Virus record (IMG/VR): IMGVR_UViG_3300025769_000233 | Coordinates: 1-44,005 of that record | Direction: 5' to 3' (one strand) | DNA length: 44,005 nucleotides | Source of the DNA: a virus | In this document: positions 20,501 to 26,804 of the stretch, in pieces | Layout: the number at the start of each line of letters is the position of its first letter | Position numbering within the stretch: the stretch's first letter is position 1 | Notes under the pieces: generated by a model | What the model was told of the DNA's origin: nothing | What the model saw: only the letters and a program-made list of their open reading frames with translations | Databases searched by the model: none | Made by a program: the position numbers and the translations under genes

Positions 20501-23500
20501 TGGTACGCAAGTGCAGGTGGCCAGCCAGTTCTTCCGGACTAACAAGAACCGCTTGCTGCCTATGCGCAAGGAGGGGGACAAGATTCTCCCGGCACAGATT
20601 GCTGCGTCTAAGGACAGCTTGCCTAAGGAGTACCGGGACATGACCATCGAAGAGATTCGTGCCAAGGCTCCGGAGGTGTTGCAGTCTATTACGCTGCGTA
20701 TCCCGTCCGAGTCTATTAACTCTGGCGCGCTTGTCGAGATTGTCGAGTTCTTGCCTGACGGCATGGACGGCGTGATTGTGCCGGACGAGTTCGTGACTCA
20801 GATGGGTTCTGACTTTGACGTGGACAAGCTGTTCTTCCAGTTCCGTGCTAACGACAATAGCAAGCAGGATAAGCTGTTTGATTTGATGAAAGAGGTGTTC
20901 GAAGATGAGCGCAACCTTAAGTACATCATGGCACCGCAAGGATTCGACACGTTCTCCGCGAAGGCGAAGAGCCGTCCTATCCGTACGCAGGAGGCTGAGC
21001 AGCAGATTGTACACAACCCGCTCTCGCTTACCACGCACATCAGCATGCGTAGCGATAACATGGCAGGTGTTGCACTGAAGGGTAAGGCTGCTAACCGCAA
21101 CATTATCTTTGAGGACCTCATCCGTAACGGTTTTGTCTACGGCGCTCCCCTTACCATCAACGGCAACAGAGCAGGCTTTGACTACCGCACGGTGTCCGAC
21201 ACCAACAAGAACATCCACTCCGAGGCTGTGGCTGCTGCAATGGACGGCGCTAAGGACCCGGTGTACGGTAAGCTCGGTATTACCGACGACAACTTTAGTA
21301 TGTTCATGGAGCTCGTCATGCTTAGTGACGGAGACCTTGACGCGGCTATCGACCTTGTACAGTCTGACGCAATGCGCATGGAGGCTGCAGGCCACATTCG
21401 TATTATGGACGCATCCAACGACACTGTTGTTGTGATGGCTCAGACGGAAAGGGGTGAACAGTTCTTGCAGATGGCTGCTAACAACAGCAAAGAAAACTCT
21501 GCTAAGTATTACCCAGAGAAGTTCCAATTCACTGTACGCGGCAGTAGTAACTTGAACACCACGACCAATGACATGGGTACGCTCATGGCAGGCATTGGTA
21601 CGTGGCGTGAGCAGGTTAGCGGTCCGATGCGTCACATCAATAAGGTGATTCGCTTGGATAAGAAGAACGTTAAGAACGACATCGAGGGAGTCATGCTGAC
21701 TGGCTCGGGCAACGAGGACTTGGTGCACGGTTCGTTCTTTACCCCGGGTAGGCCGCACACTTCTGCGACTGAAACCAAGGGTGAGTTCTCAGCTGCTTTG
21801 CCGATTAAGAACCGCATGAAGTCTATGTTCAACGAGACGTCTAAGCTCTTGAACGATTTGGGTGACGGTTACTTGACATACTTGACTATGCACTCAGAGG
21901 ACCGCTTGTCTCGCGGACTGAAGATGGCGCAGTGGGATGCGTTCAAGCGTAACCAAGCGGCTGCTATCCACACCGACAAGGTGACGTACACCGCGATGGG
22001 TGAGCGTAAGAACATGTCCCCGGGCCTGCTGCCTGAGAACAAGGAGGACTGGAGTCTCGAGAACTGGCTGCGCTATTTGCGCACTAGCGACGAAGTTAAG
22101 GGCGACAGCACACCGTTGGGCCGTGTCATCAGCAAGTTGCTGGTGCAGCCCAAGCCATACGAAGTGCGGGGCATCTTCTTCGACAACATTACGCTTGTCG
22201 GTATTAGCGATGAGGTTGAGGCGCGCCAGCTTGCCGAAGACGTGCAAGAGCTGTACGACTCGGATAACGACGACTTCGTGTCATTCGTTGAGGCTATCGA
22301 CGCGTACGAAGCGCAGCGTTCTGGTTACGGTATGAGCCAGTCTCGTTTGACCGGTATCTTGCCGGGTGATATTACTATGGCTATTGCCCGCGCTACGGGT
22401 GCACATGGTAAGACGGACGAGGCCATGCGTGCTGAGCCTAACGCTATCATACAGGAGGACATCTGGAATCCTAATGTCCCACGTATCAACAAGCCCTTGT
22501 CTGCAGCTGTGATGCAGGTGGCTGACTCTGGTATGGTGGGTGTGTTCCGCACTAACGACGGACACGTCATCTTCCCGACGCACGAGCAGAACGGTGAGAT
22601 TGAATGGGGTTCCGCTAAGTCTCCGAACGAAGGTCAGAAGTTTAACGGTAAGCGTATGCTGGAGGGTTTCCAGATTCACCAGACTTCTAAGAAGAACGAG
22701 AACTGGTACTCCAAGCTGGAGTACGGACCCGAGGTGTCTCGTGATGATAAGATTGAGCACCTCAAGGGCCGGTTCCGTAAGGCTGGTATCCACGTGCAGG
22801 TTGAGTTCGATAGCTCGTTGCCGGAGAACGGCCGCGTGGTTATTGACAAGGGAGCTGCTAAGATTACCCTGCACCCCGACACGCTGCAAGGCGACACTAT
22901 CGCACACGAGTTTGGCCACATCTTGGTCGAGGGCTTGGGCTATAGCAACCCGCTGGTGCAGCAAGGTATCGAGGAGCTGCGTGACTCTGAGCTGTGGGCA
23001 CAGGTCGAGGAGGCCTACCCTGAGCTGAACGACCGCGACCTCGGTATGGAGGTGCTCGTTACTGCCATTGGCCGTAAGGGTAGTGAGCTGTTTGAGAACC
23101 AGAAGAACCAGTCTAAGTTTAAGACTATCTACAACCGCATCATGCGGGCTATCGGTAAGCTGTTCGGCATCACGCCAAAGGCTACGGAGCAGCTCGCCGA
23201 AAAGCTCATGTCCGGTGACATCAGCGACATCAGCCTCAACAACATTGTTACCGAGCAGTACCAGCGTCGTACTAATACGCTGCAGACTGCAATCGAGGAC
23301 TCTCGTCGTGAGGTAGCTGAGCACTTGCAGAACATGCGCCGTCGTGGTGGCACGTCTGAAGAGGCACAGGATGCACTGAACCGTGCATGGGATTTGGAGA
23401 AGCGACTGAAGAGCAAGGCTACCAACGGCGTGAAGATGGCTGCGGTTAAGAACGCAGCGCAGGACGCGACGAACATTAGCTTTACTGTGGTCGAGTCTCT

Positions 23501-26500
23501 CGAAGACTACATGACTAATGCGGATAGCAACATCTCTCGTCCGGGCATTCGCCCTGAAGAGCAGGTGCTGCTTGACCAAGCATACACCCTGCGTGAGGAG
23601 ATGAACCGTCTCAAGCTTGCCATCGCTTCGTTCGACGGCATCGAGACTGTGGGTCCTGCGCAGAAGAAGTTGTTGGGTGAGCTCATGCAAGCTCGCAACG
23701 AGATGGAGCGGGCGTATGACCAGCTTGACCAGTTTGCACGCGAGGCTATCAGCAAGAAGCTGTTGGCTCAGTCTACAGACAAGACGCTGACCGAGGCTGA
23801 CCTTGACGGTATCAACGTGTTTGATTTGTTCGACTACGCTAAAACCCAGCAGTTGGCTAAGGACTCTAGTGCCACGGGCAGTGCAACACTTGGTGGTGCA
23901 GAGCTCAAGAACGCTGTCATGCAGCTGTCGCACAAGTTGGCCTCCGGCATCATGGACGCATCTAACTTTGAGTCCAAGCAGGACGCCGCTAAGGTGAACC
24001 AGTTGTTGGACAGCGTTAGTGTGCCGTTGGATAAGTTGATGACTGCGGACGGTAAGTATCTCATTACTGAGTTTAGTCGCGAGTACTACGAGGGACGGGA
24101 GAAGGCACGCCGCCAAGGTCCTGTTGCTCTTGCTAAGTTCGACGCGGCCAACACGGAGATGGAGCAGACGCAGCAGTACATGAACGAGTTCGGCATCGAG
24201 CACACCATGAACATTGAGTCTCGTGTCTTTGAACTTAAGAACCGCCTGCGTAACCCGCAGCTGAACAACGCACTGATTCGTAAGCAGTCACGTGAGCTGG
24301 CCACTGAGTTGGAGCACATGGCTTTGGACTTCCCGAAGTACCACAACATTGAGGTGGCCGACGGATTCCAAGTTGCATACGAAGAAGCCAAGCGTACACA
24401 AGAGGAGGAGATTGCACGTATCGACGCAGCACGCGAGGCTGGCGAAGATTACGAGAAGGATTACGATGCAGTCAATGCACTGAACTCGTTCGTTGCAGAG
24501 AACGCAGTTGCCGAGATTAACGGCAAGGCTACTCCGATGACTGGCAAGTACGCCAAGCACACGGTGAAAGAGGAGTTCCAGAACAAGAACTTCGACGGCA
24601 AGGCTAAGCCTAAGTCACAGCACGTCAATGCTGAGTGGACTGCAGCTAGCGATGAGGTCAAGGGTGCACTGAACGAGTTGAAGGACGTCTTCGCTCGGGC
24701 TACTGGTAGCCACGGTGCACGTATGATTGAGCGTGGTTACGTCCCGACTTACAAGAGTCACAAGGGCGAGACCACGACTGAGGGTCTCAAGCGTAAGGCC
24801 GACAAGCTCCGCGAGAAGATTGACTTGCTCAAGGATAAGGGTGAACGCGACAAGCTCATTAGCGAGCTCAAGGACATTGAGCACATGATTGGTAACGAGC
24901 AAGGCGTTGACTCACAGGGTAACCCCATCTACACCACAAACAATGGTGCGTGGACGTTTGCTCACAAGAACAAGGAGTTCGACGGGTTTGCTGACGACGA
25001 TGCGTTCAAGAACAACATCCGTCAGTTCGTCATCGACAGCCACAAGCAAACAGGTCGTCGGTCTCTCGAGGCCATGGCATACCTGACGCGCGGCTATCTC
25101 GCTGATAGTAAGGTGGTTGATAGCAAGCACACCTTCGGTAAGAAGGGGGCAGCTTGGAAAGCTGGAGGTAACTCCAACATCATCAAGACGTTTGATGCGT
25201 TCTTCGAGGGTACCATTGCGGACAACTGGCGCGACAAGAGTTCGCTTGACTCGTTTGCTGACGGCGTGCAGACGTACACCTCTTTGATGGGTGTTGGTTT
25301 GAACCCTTCTGCGTGGGTCAACAACTACGGATACGGTGTTGTGCAGAACCGCTTGTCTAACCTTGGCGAGGGTGCTTACTCTAAGGATTCTTTGAAGAAG
25401 GCCAACAAGTTGCTGCAGTCTAGGTCTAGCAAGCTGTTGTCTGATGTCTGGACTGGCAAGCGTTCGTTGGAAGACAAGGCTATGGCCGTCATCCACAGCT
25501 TCGACATTGCAGAGGACCAGCGCGAGCTGCCGTTCAACATGCGTGAGAGCGGGACTAGCAAGGCTATGAGCAAGGCGTTTATCGGTCAGACTTACGGCGA
25601 GCTTATGCTGCAGAACAGTGTGATGTTTGCCATGATGATGGACACCGAAGTTGTTCTCGCCGACGGTGAGGTGACAAACCTCTACGATGCTCTCGAGCAT
25701 GACCCGAAGACTGGTGCTATCTCGTTCCCCGAGGGTGCACAGATGAAGTCCGGTGCGCGCCACGTGCCGCTTGACTCTAACTCTATGGGTGCGTTTACTA
25801 ACAAGGTGCGCCACCAGAACCAGTACGTGCACGGTGCATACAACAAGCAGGACGCAGGTCTCTTGCAACGGCAATGGTATGGCCGCTTGGCTATGCAGTT
25901 CCGCCGTTGGTTGCCGATGGGTATGAAGACCCGCTTTACTGCTCGCCACTACAACGAGGCGCGTGAGCGTGAGGAGATTGGTACGTACCGCGCACTGCGG
26001 GAGGTGCTGGCTGCTACGCTGCAAGATGTGCAGGAAGCTCGCAAGTTGTTTGCGAAGTTGGATACGTTGTCTCCGGAGGACCAGTTCATGCAGCGGCATG
26101 CTCGCCGCGCAATCATCGAGGTGATGGGTGGTGCAGCCCTGCTTGCAGGTACGGCACTGGCAGTCTCTCTCCTTGGTGGAGGTGATGACGAGAACTGGCT
26201 GACTGCATTTGCCTTGTCTCGTACCGAGCGTTTGGGTATGGAGCTTATCACATACACGCCGATTGGCTTGATGAACCTGACCAATCAGATTGGTAAGGAC
26301 CCAATGGCCGGTGGTGCTCGCATTGAGAACCTGATTAAGATTGGTACTTTGGGTGTCGTCGACATGGCACGCCTTGCTACTGGACAAGGGTTCGCAGTCT
26401 ACGAGGGTGGTCTGAATCGCGGTAAGAGCAAGCTTGCTGTTAAGACAGGTAAGGCTATTCCGCTGTACGACCACGCTAAACGTTTGATTGACATTCCGTC

Positions 26501-26543
26501 AAACTACATGGCTTACTCCGAGGTTAAGAACCTCATTGGTTGA
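11598..26543 (+). CDS. giant virion RNA polymerase/polyvalent protein with nuclease and two zincin domains (4981 aa)
   Basis: One open frame of 4981 codons encodes a protein of roughly 550 kDa. Visible in order: hydrophobic Gly/Ala stretches at about 157-193 and 403-428; a charged coiled-coil-like region (about 430-880); a PD-(D/E)XK nuclease set (D976, D990-x-K992, Q1040-x-x-x-Y1044); zincin motif H1774-E-A-F-H1778 with a candidate third ligand E1815; RNA polymerase motif D3072-F-D-V-D3076-K preceded by a R-I-P-S-E-S barrel strand; a second zincin H3770-E-F-G-H3774 with candidate E3818; and a hydrophobic segment near 4843-4861. In crAss-like phages related polymerases are packaged and transcribe early genes after injection; phi14:2 gp66 is the characterised example. 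The zincins may cleave the chain or host targets. Domain calls are motif-based; the delivery role is inferred. Confidence 0.85.
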   Translation: MSEENTTDGGTNTPNQETSGNSISNTPEYGLNFNNLSFSQGPTEQVRSFDETKEFMDDTTQFGRYDNFESAALNQSGWEALGRGAMNAVGEVVGGGMEGIGALFNWNTLTDPKNTERNFLEMLGQEVRGSFEDGNEIYDLRAGETMDVMNVKWWAKNLPSLASTASMFVPGMGAGFVAAKVLSKAGRTLNKINKIGKTLDKAEELASVAKAGNIGSAVGRQFGGAVAMRHAENMRSAHDVYEQAYADIANSDGGVEQFKGTTAWRAAVEELGHQPTKEELAEYVAGQASLQSYKVNSLNIGFDLLHMGALSKALKGTRGVRRGLKGAKQKAAAAGKELTRKQRNIARAKGLSATLFEAGTEGIEEAVNFIGENEGRYLGRQISGGEQTKFGDRFNEYVADDHLWESAFLGALGGGVMAGGGSLVGRGKATRNHEKIMEQIETRKKALAEIGKKVDAASKTGDVRAQREAVREAVTAEAFGMGAESAYSGTADLLEIQLAQFEEALREEGHSPRMIEQTLNDIANQFNTAEQSVEKGQLVVQELGLDEDTGMEVMNQLLQHDFVANKIANKRQANTRKLQGLPKSEERKREIMWHYLNEYLNKEEEQDAKVIERLEEAMGGREAVQAMTERIVGKVEQNTTVDTAAVAAANEKLDLAMAKVESLKAAVANQSDNEAAKRQLADELIEANAAVEAAKAGVETAKAGTTEDIVTEGTPIQEVGENKADDVLQSEIELDFQEAELAKQRAAFLSDENIDKLVEKSEERRAAKDKERTKRRKEAKEEAKTKEELEALKKTAETVEEEQEIDDALTDMVNQAKNNETQKEQERSKDVQVPTEVQKDIDTLLENSKYVQLNEDGSAYVDSRTGQRYVRTTTWMKGPNAAEESFSDTFGIPSSNIGNSVDEFVRDFMDGNVRAPEAYPHLPVEHQEKLALQLMELEAQFVANGEKVIAKDVVLFNDMDVSNLDPSASGVAGTVDLLTVDAEGNFRVYDMKTIRNAASKKKVVPFETDGINRRTGKAKYGTGDKSYKGSPTLQQKHQKQLSAYRLMLMNQLGRPVPEIGIIPVDVSYDTNDSLSTEELNAIVTGRADYLGMIAHTPLAKLNGLTEPEVNNAEPDPDDAPDPGKDDTKDEDPQDNQPVTTVELEPGTVTIETPDLIQFFTEKLSVDYDRHRGEPYLVHTANGPIVMDESLTKDQMLLLQEVISGANTEPITIRVVGDTTPIPSVEVFDALKDTHAADSLLTEKNKKGRRQYRPSGKGDTLALDIFVGDQRLGTLPNTSALMMAAHRRGMAESTSVIKGGKNKGLMFRQKSEDGFGVGSRVGEVRKHENRMMTGPTQAEHFERAAQMHALRQQLWELHTANGKNIADGVSFRVNINFGETSFGNKAQGSLIMDSSMEVRAEQYGVGASIRRHGIALMMPNTGNKEMSLKRSGERAAPITPYGYNETRHQQDGFNLSRHESGALFVPIESAGEVIWVKMPGQTVSMLNNGERIARDIITELANPTANSIARAQNLIGSNIVQEIEPGVFAIFADNRNIKVPESPENLAVSIYRDGQWSTPLEEIVPNMNVDIAVKIAQGDSAFNTDESFTVGGTKFDGISDFVASEMKLGHSPVVDGDGNVISWTHPLAPAYPYNEGDKDKSFSNENTMKTQLTMTATVLTGGEVKPVTTLSGKDLLDGLMDKDSTVPEGEKAFDVEGDLDFSFLTIAAAESSNNADRATKIDMKEAEEWWAKNMSSVPFKRVKGIIERNGLLGYGIFEKGAVEVSDRAVKGTEYHEAFHAVFQMFLSDDRQAKVMADAKRLYGAKSEEALEEDLAEDFREYMMTSGKSMNEKSVVRRFFSELMELINALTKEGFSGYRKAKLFQQINRGKFNNASPRVREYATRNMLIAENLPDYNENVQKELVQNVQSAAFTAIRAAQRGKAPASIMNLYNDLKQLNAMSRKEYNAMAKAQDMDGIQQEDLINQKMVQLGMQAMVHQANMVLKTAPNRAELAARYKKLFKQDVEPISKFLSEHPTVRAFTKSALDTEFTAGTNQHQQNNDSFEKMNPKDSLSANVRNLINTTPEVSIELSQNSPQIEFHMAAARLAGQEGDFAKAQEHIAEVQNLVNSNATETHFGLPQMMQVDRVFAFMSERLANKATPEAMIDELFRMGDSYPQFKLLGLRLMKETPDVRAQFFAGFRRGDTTELVVNNRKFIEVRGPFGGTLANHNRVPIQLRMEEIAAAKGKDLVQTARDAQAAAQRALKEVPNMTNEQFEKTANKWLDVIGFQTMDPQARSVVLAKITQDPDARAKLFSNIANVLGAYSGVANAKDVTDLTSDKLFNKHLMKLAEQFQAADMGAISTTFNNVAGSRQFSKQVPSFITEWFDQFQNFPEGTDIEAKLRETVFRDPRMYATTYGKLLFPNGASKPMDMAGMAAIRTYRLGGNESSQAKYTEMTEEEWMGMLISAVSNPVEVAHNSKYHFLPITTPSDATNTMMVPAFIYDMRSDAGKKAARMQLRKTIKSEFYELQRVPGRFTIGAVHEYLSKELNRKNEDGEGNFQIDMATLPEELLNEAVDKAVGSFAKEAQALVADENFQRAKQKSNRKESNNMELALTMVVSGYMSNWSTGVSLAGTPNEFSSKLKKNTVDMQKRHKHILSPGVANAGVTARSHFRSVTMVESVENLQKLWEGLDQTFALDDNYKKVEIADAQSYVSLEFYEDILMEHGDWTPEIGAAIAKAKKGEKLDASDVKLLRPYKPFYYTRQFDADLGMSRSYQIKNSIIPVVGALSPEFKKFEDWMRASGVDQVQMGTAHKVGQHKNNIPLRNAEGEFTGVAPTTNEEKASFDEEFVYELPMTGYRKQVNVTDHWHSDSENKLASQLEKIVTAAAVRNMGEEGARISNEFVQTMDEIYKEQYDKFFGQFETSNGEINPKKFAEWLLSEMAADEITDSSRKLIQAGMFTAPSVIGAVRGRIFSAVQKEVNTIQVNGGTQVQVASQFFRTNKNRLLPMRKEGDKILPAQIAASKDSLPKEYRDMTIEEIRAKAPEVLQSITLRIPSESINSGALVEIVEFLPDGMDGVIVPDEFVTQMGSDFDVDKLFFQFRANDNSKQDKLFDLMKEVFEDERNLKYIMAPQGFDTFSAKAKSRPIRTQEAEQQIVHNPLSLTTHISMRSDNMAGVALKGKAANRNIIFEDLIRNGFVYGAPLTINGNRAGFDYRTVSDTNKNIHSEAVAAAMDGAKDPVYGKLGITDDNFSMFMELVMLSDGDLDAAIDLVQSDAMRMEAAGHIRIMDASNDTVVVMAQTERGEQFLQMAANNSKENSAKYYPEKFQFTVRGSSNLNTTTNDMGTLMAGIGTWREQVSGPMRHINKVIRLDKKNVKNDIEGVMLTGSGNEDLVHGSFFTPGRPHTSATETKGEFSAALPIKNRMKSMFNETSKLLNDLGDGYLTYLTMHSEDRLSRGLKMAQWDAFKRNQAAAIHTDKVTYTAMGERKNMSPGLLPENKEDWSLENWLRYLRTSDEVKGDSTPLGRVISKLLVQPKPYEVRGIFFDNITLVGISDEVEARQLAEDVQELYDSDNDDFVSFVEAIDAYEAQRSGYGMSQSRLTGILPGDITMAIARATGAHGKTDEAMRAEPNAIIQEDIWNPNVPRINKPLSAAVMQVADSGMVGVFRTNDGHVIFPTHEQNGEIEWGSAKSPNEGQKFNGKRMLEGFQIHQTSKKNENWYSKLEYGPEVSRDDKIEHLKGRFRKAGIHVQVEFDSSLPENGRVVIDKGAAKITLHPDTLQGDTIAHEFGHILVEGLGYSNPLVQQGIEELRDSELWAQVEEAYPELNDRDLGMEVLVTAIGRKGSELFENQKNQSKFKTIYNRIMRAIGKLFGITPKATEQLAEKLMSGDISDISLNNIVTEQYQRRTNTLQTAIEDSRREVAEHLQNMRRRGGTSEEAQDALNRAWDLEKRLKSKATNGVKMAAVKNAAQDATNISFTVVESLEDYMTNADSNISRPGIRPEEQVLLDQAYTLREEMNRLKLAIASFDGIETVGPAQKKLLGELMQARNEMERAYDQLDQFAREAISKKLLAQSTDKTLTEADLDGINVFDLFDYAKTQQLAKDSSATGSATLGGAELKNAVMQLSHKLASGIMDASNFESKQDAAKVNQLLDSVSVPLDKLMTADGKYLITEFSREYYEGREKARRQGPVALAKFDAANTEMEQTQQYMNEFGIEHTMNIESRVFELKNRLRNPQLNNALIRKQSRELATELEHMALDFPKYHNIEVADGFQVAYEEAKRTQEEEIARIDAAREAGEDYEKDYDAVNALNSFVAENAVAEINGKATPMTGKYAKHTVKEEFQNKNFDGKAKPKSQHVNAEWTAASDEVKGALNELKDVFARATGSHGARMIERGYVPTYKSHKGETTTEGLKRKADKLREKIDLLKDKGERDKLISELKDIEHMIGNEQGVDSQGNPIYTTNNGAWTFAHKNKEFDGFADDDAFKNNIRQFVIDSHKQTGRRSLEAMAYLTRGYLADSKVVDSKHTFGKKGAAWKAGGNSNIIKTFDAFFEGTIADNWRDKSSLDSFADGVQTYTSLMGVGLNPSAWVNNYGYGVVQNRLSNLGEGAYSKDSLKKANKLLQSRSSKLLSDVWTGKRSLEDKAMAVIHSFDIAEDQRELPFNMRESGTSKAMSKAFIGQTYGELMLQNSVMFAMMMDTEVVLADGEVTNLYDALEHDPKTGAISFPEGAQMKSGARHVPLDSNSMGAFTNKVRHQNQYVHGAYNKQDAGLLQRQWYGRLAMQFRRWLPMGMKTRFTARHYNEAREREEIGTYRALREVLAATLQDVQEARKLFAKLDTLSPEDQFMQRHARRAIIEVMGGAALLAGTALAVSLLGGGDDENWLTAFALSRTERLGMELITYTPIGLMNLTNQIGKDPMAGGARIENLIKIGTLGVVDMARLATGQGFAVYEGGLNRGKSKLAVKTGKAIPLYDHAKRLIDIPSNYMAYSEVKNLIG
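14340..14800 (+). other. PD-(D/E)XK nuclease-like segment within the giant protein
   Basis: Residues about 915-1068 carry the Cas4/RecB-type order: A-G-T-V-D976-L-L, then a beta strand ending V-Y-D990-M-K992-T, then Q1040-L-S-A-Y1044 on a helix. D976, D990 and K992 are the expected metal and catalytic residues, and Q-x-x-x-Y is the accessory motif of RecB-like nucleases. Its substrate cannot be told from sequence; incoming host DNA or processing of phage ends are both possible. Confidence 0.65.
16860..17070 (+). other. zincin metalloprotease-like segment 1 within the giant protein
   Basis: Y-H1774-E-A-F-H1778 is an HExxH zinc-binding motif on a helix, preceded by K-G-T-E and followed about 37 residues later by E-E-D-L-A-E1815-D-F, a plausible third ligand. 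The H-E-A-F-H form with a downstream acidic helix is common in phage polyvalent and crAss-like giant proteins. It lies ahead of the polymerase core. Confidence 0.6.
20460..20850 (+). other. RNA polymerase catalytic double-psi barrel segment within the giant protein
   Basis: The stretch L-R-I-P-S-E-S (near residue 3033), then a strand, V-I-V-P-D-E-F and M-G-S-D3072-F-D3074-V-D3076-K parallels the second barrel of cellular beta-prime (the R-P then N-A-D-F-D-G-D pattern). The three Asp residues would hold the catalytic magnesium. Val stands where Gly is usual in cellular enzymes, as expected for the D-x-D-x-D form of crAss-like and related phage polymerases. Confidence 0.75.
22860..23080 (+). 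other. zincin metalloprotease-like segment 2 within the giant protein
   Basis: I-A-H3770-E-F-G-H3774 is a second HExxH motif, and G-M-E3818-V-L is a candidate third ligand 44 residues on. It lies about 700 residues after the polymerase motif and differs from the first zincin in the residues around the histidines, so the two are not a recent duplication. Confidence 0.6.
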
Positions 26544-26552
26544 TACGAAGAA

Positions 26553-26580
26553 GGGGGCCGGTCTCTTACCTCCGGCCCCC
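26553..26580. terminator. GC-rich hairpin between convergent blocks
   Basis: A perfect 9-bp stem, GGGGGCCGG (26553-26561) with CCGGCCCCC (26572-26580), has a 10-base loop and starts 9 bases after the giant gene's stop. Read on the + strand it is followed by a moderately U-rich TGACTTCTCTCTC; on the - strand by CTTCTTCG. It can serve as a bidirectional terminator between the converging operons, though neither side has a long U run. Confidence 0.6.
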
Positions 26581-26601
26581 TGACTTCTCTCTCAACACAA
26601 T

Positions 26602-26614
26602 GGAGTAAAACTCC
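26602..26614. other. small hairpin in the convergent junction
   Basis: GGAGT-AAA-ACTCC forms a 5-bp stem with a 3-base loop. It lies between the strong GC hairpin and the T-arm-like stem. It is too small to assign a role; a 5-bp stem with 3-base loop is the size class of N4-type hairpin promoters, but there is no other support for that here. Confidence 0.3.
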
Positions 26615-26615
26615 G

Positions 26616-26659
26616 AACTGTGAGGGGGAATCGAACCCCCTCTTGTTCCAAACACAGTT
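26616..26659 (-). other. two-part stem resembling a tRNA acceptor plus T-arm
   Basis: On the - strand an outer stem, AACTGT (26659-26654) with ACAGTT (26621-26616), encloses 11 unpaired bases and a perfect 7-bp stem GAGGGGG/CCCCCTC. The loop is TTCGATT, which fits the tRNA T-loop consensus T-T-C-R-A-N-N. No convincing D-arm or anticodon arm lies between, and the 5' side overlaps the stop of the small Cys-rich gene. It could be a tRNA relic, a tRNA-like element or simply a terminator. Confidence 0.4.
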
Positions 26660-26801
26660 ACGCCCCGCAAGCCTCGCAGTCTCCTGCTTCGCTTGAGAGG
26701 TCACAGACTTTGACGTCTGCCATCTTCTCCTCGCTTGCCTTAGCAAGTTCAGAGTTCATCTTGATACACGTGCAGTTTCCTGCTTCACAAAATTCACACA
26801 T
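26658..26801 (-). CDS. 47-aa cysteine-rich protein downstream of thyX
   Basis: The ATG at 26801 lies 3 bases beyond the thyX stop, and the frame ends at TAA (26660-26658). The 47 residues include seven Cys (2, 5, 10, 12, 33, 42, 45), in two related halves, C-E-A-G-N-C-T-C and S-E-A-G-D-C-E-A-C, separated by a charged helix with Met, Lys and Glu. CxxC and CxC pairs suggest zinc or another metal, with each half contributing ligands. It is the last gene of the - strand operon. I recognise no family; a small metal-binding or redox partner is possible but unproven. Close operon spacing and the internal repeat argue it is real. Confidence 0.65.
   Translation of the reverse strand: MCEFCEAGNCTCIKMNSELAKASEEKMADVKVCDLSSEAGDCEACGA
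26676..26786. repeat. 15-bp imperfect direct repeat inside the Cys-rich gene
   Basis: GCAGTCTCCTGCTTC (26676-26690) and GCAGTTTCCTGCTTC (26772-26786) differ at one base. They lie 96 bases (32 codons) apart in the same reading frame, encoding the E-A-G-D-C and E-A-G-N-C parts of the small Cys-rich protein. This points to an in-frame duplication that made the two Cys clusters. Confidence 0.7.
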
Positions 26802-26804
26802 AGA

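Noticed and set aside
22281-24203. A 640-codon open frame on the - strand opposite the giant gene
   Set aside because: It mirrors codon bias of the + strand polymerase gene, is rich in Leu, Val, His and Arg with no fold-like pattern, and has no operon context.
24912-26474. A 520-codon open frame on the - strand
   Set aside because: It lies fully opposite the C-terminal part of the giant gene and has the same shadow composition.
26616-26710. A complete tRNA gene on the - strand
   Set aside because: The T-arm is convincing, but the best 5' acceptor leaves a mismatch, there is no D-loop G-G, no 7-base anticodon loop with a paired stem, and it would overlap the Cys-rich gene.
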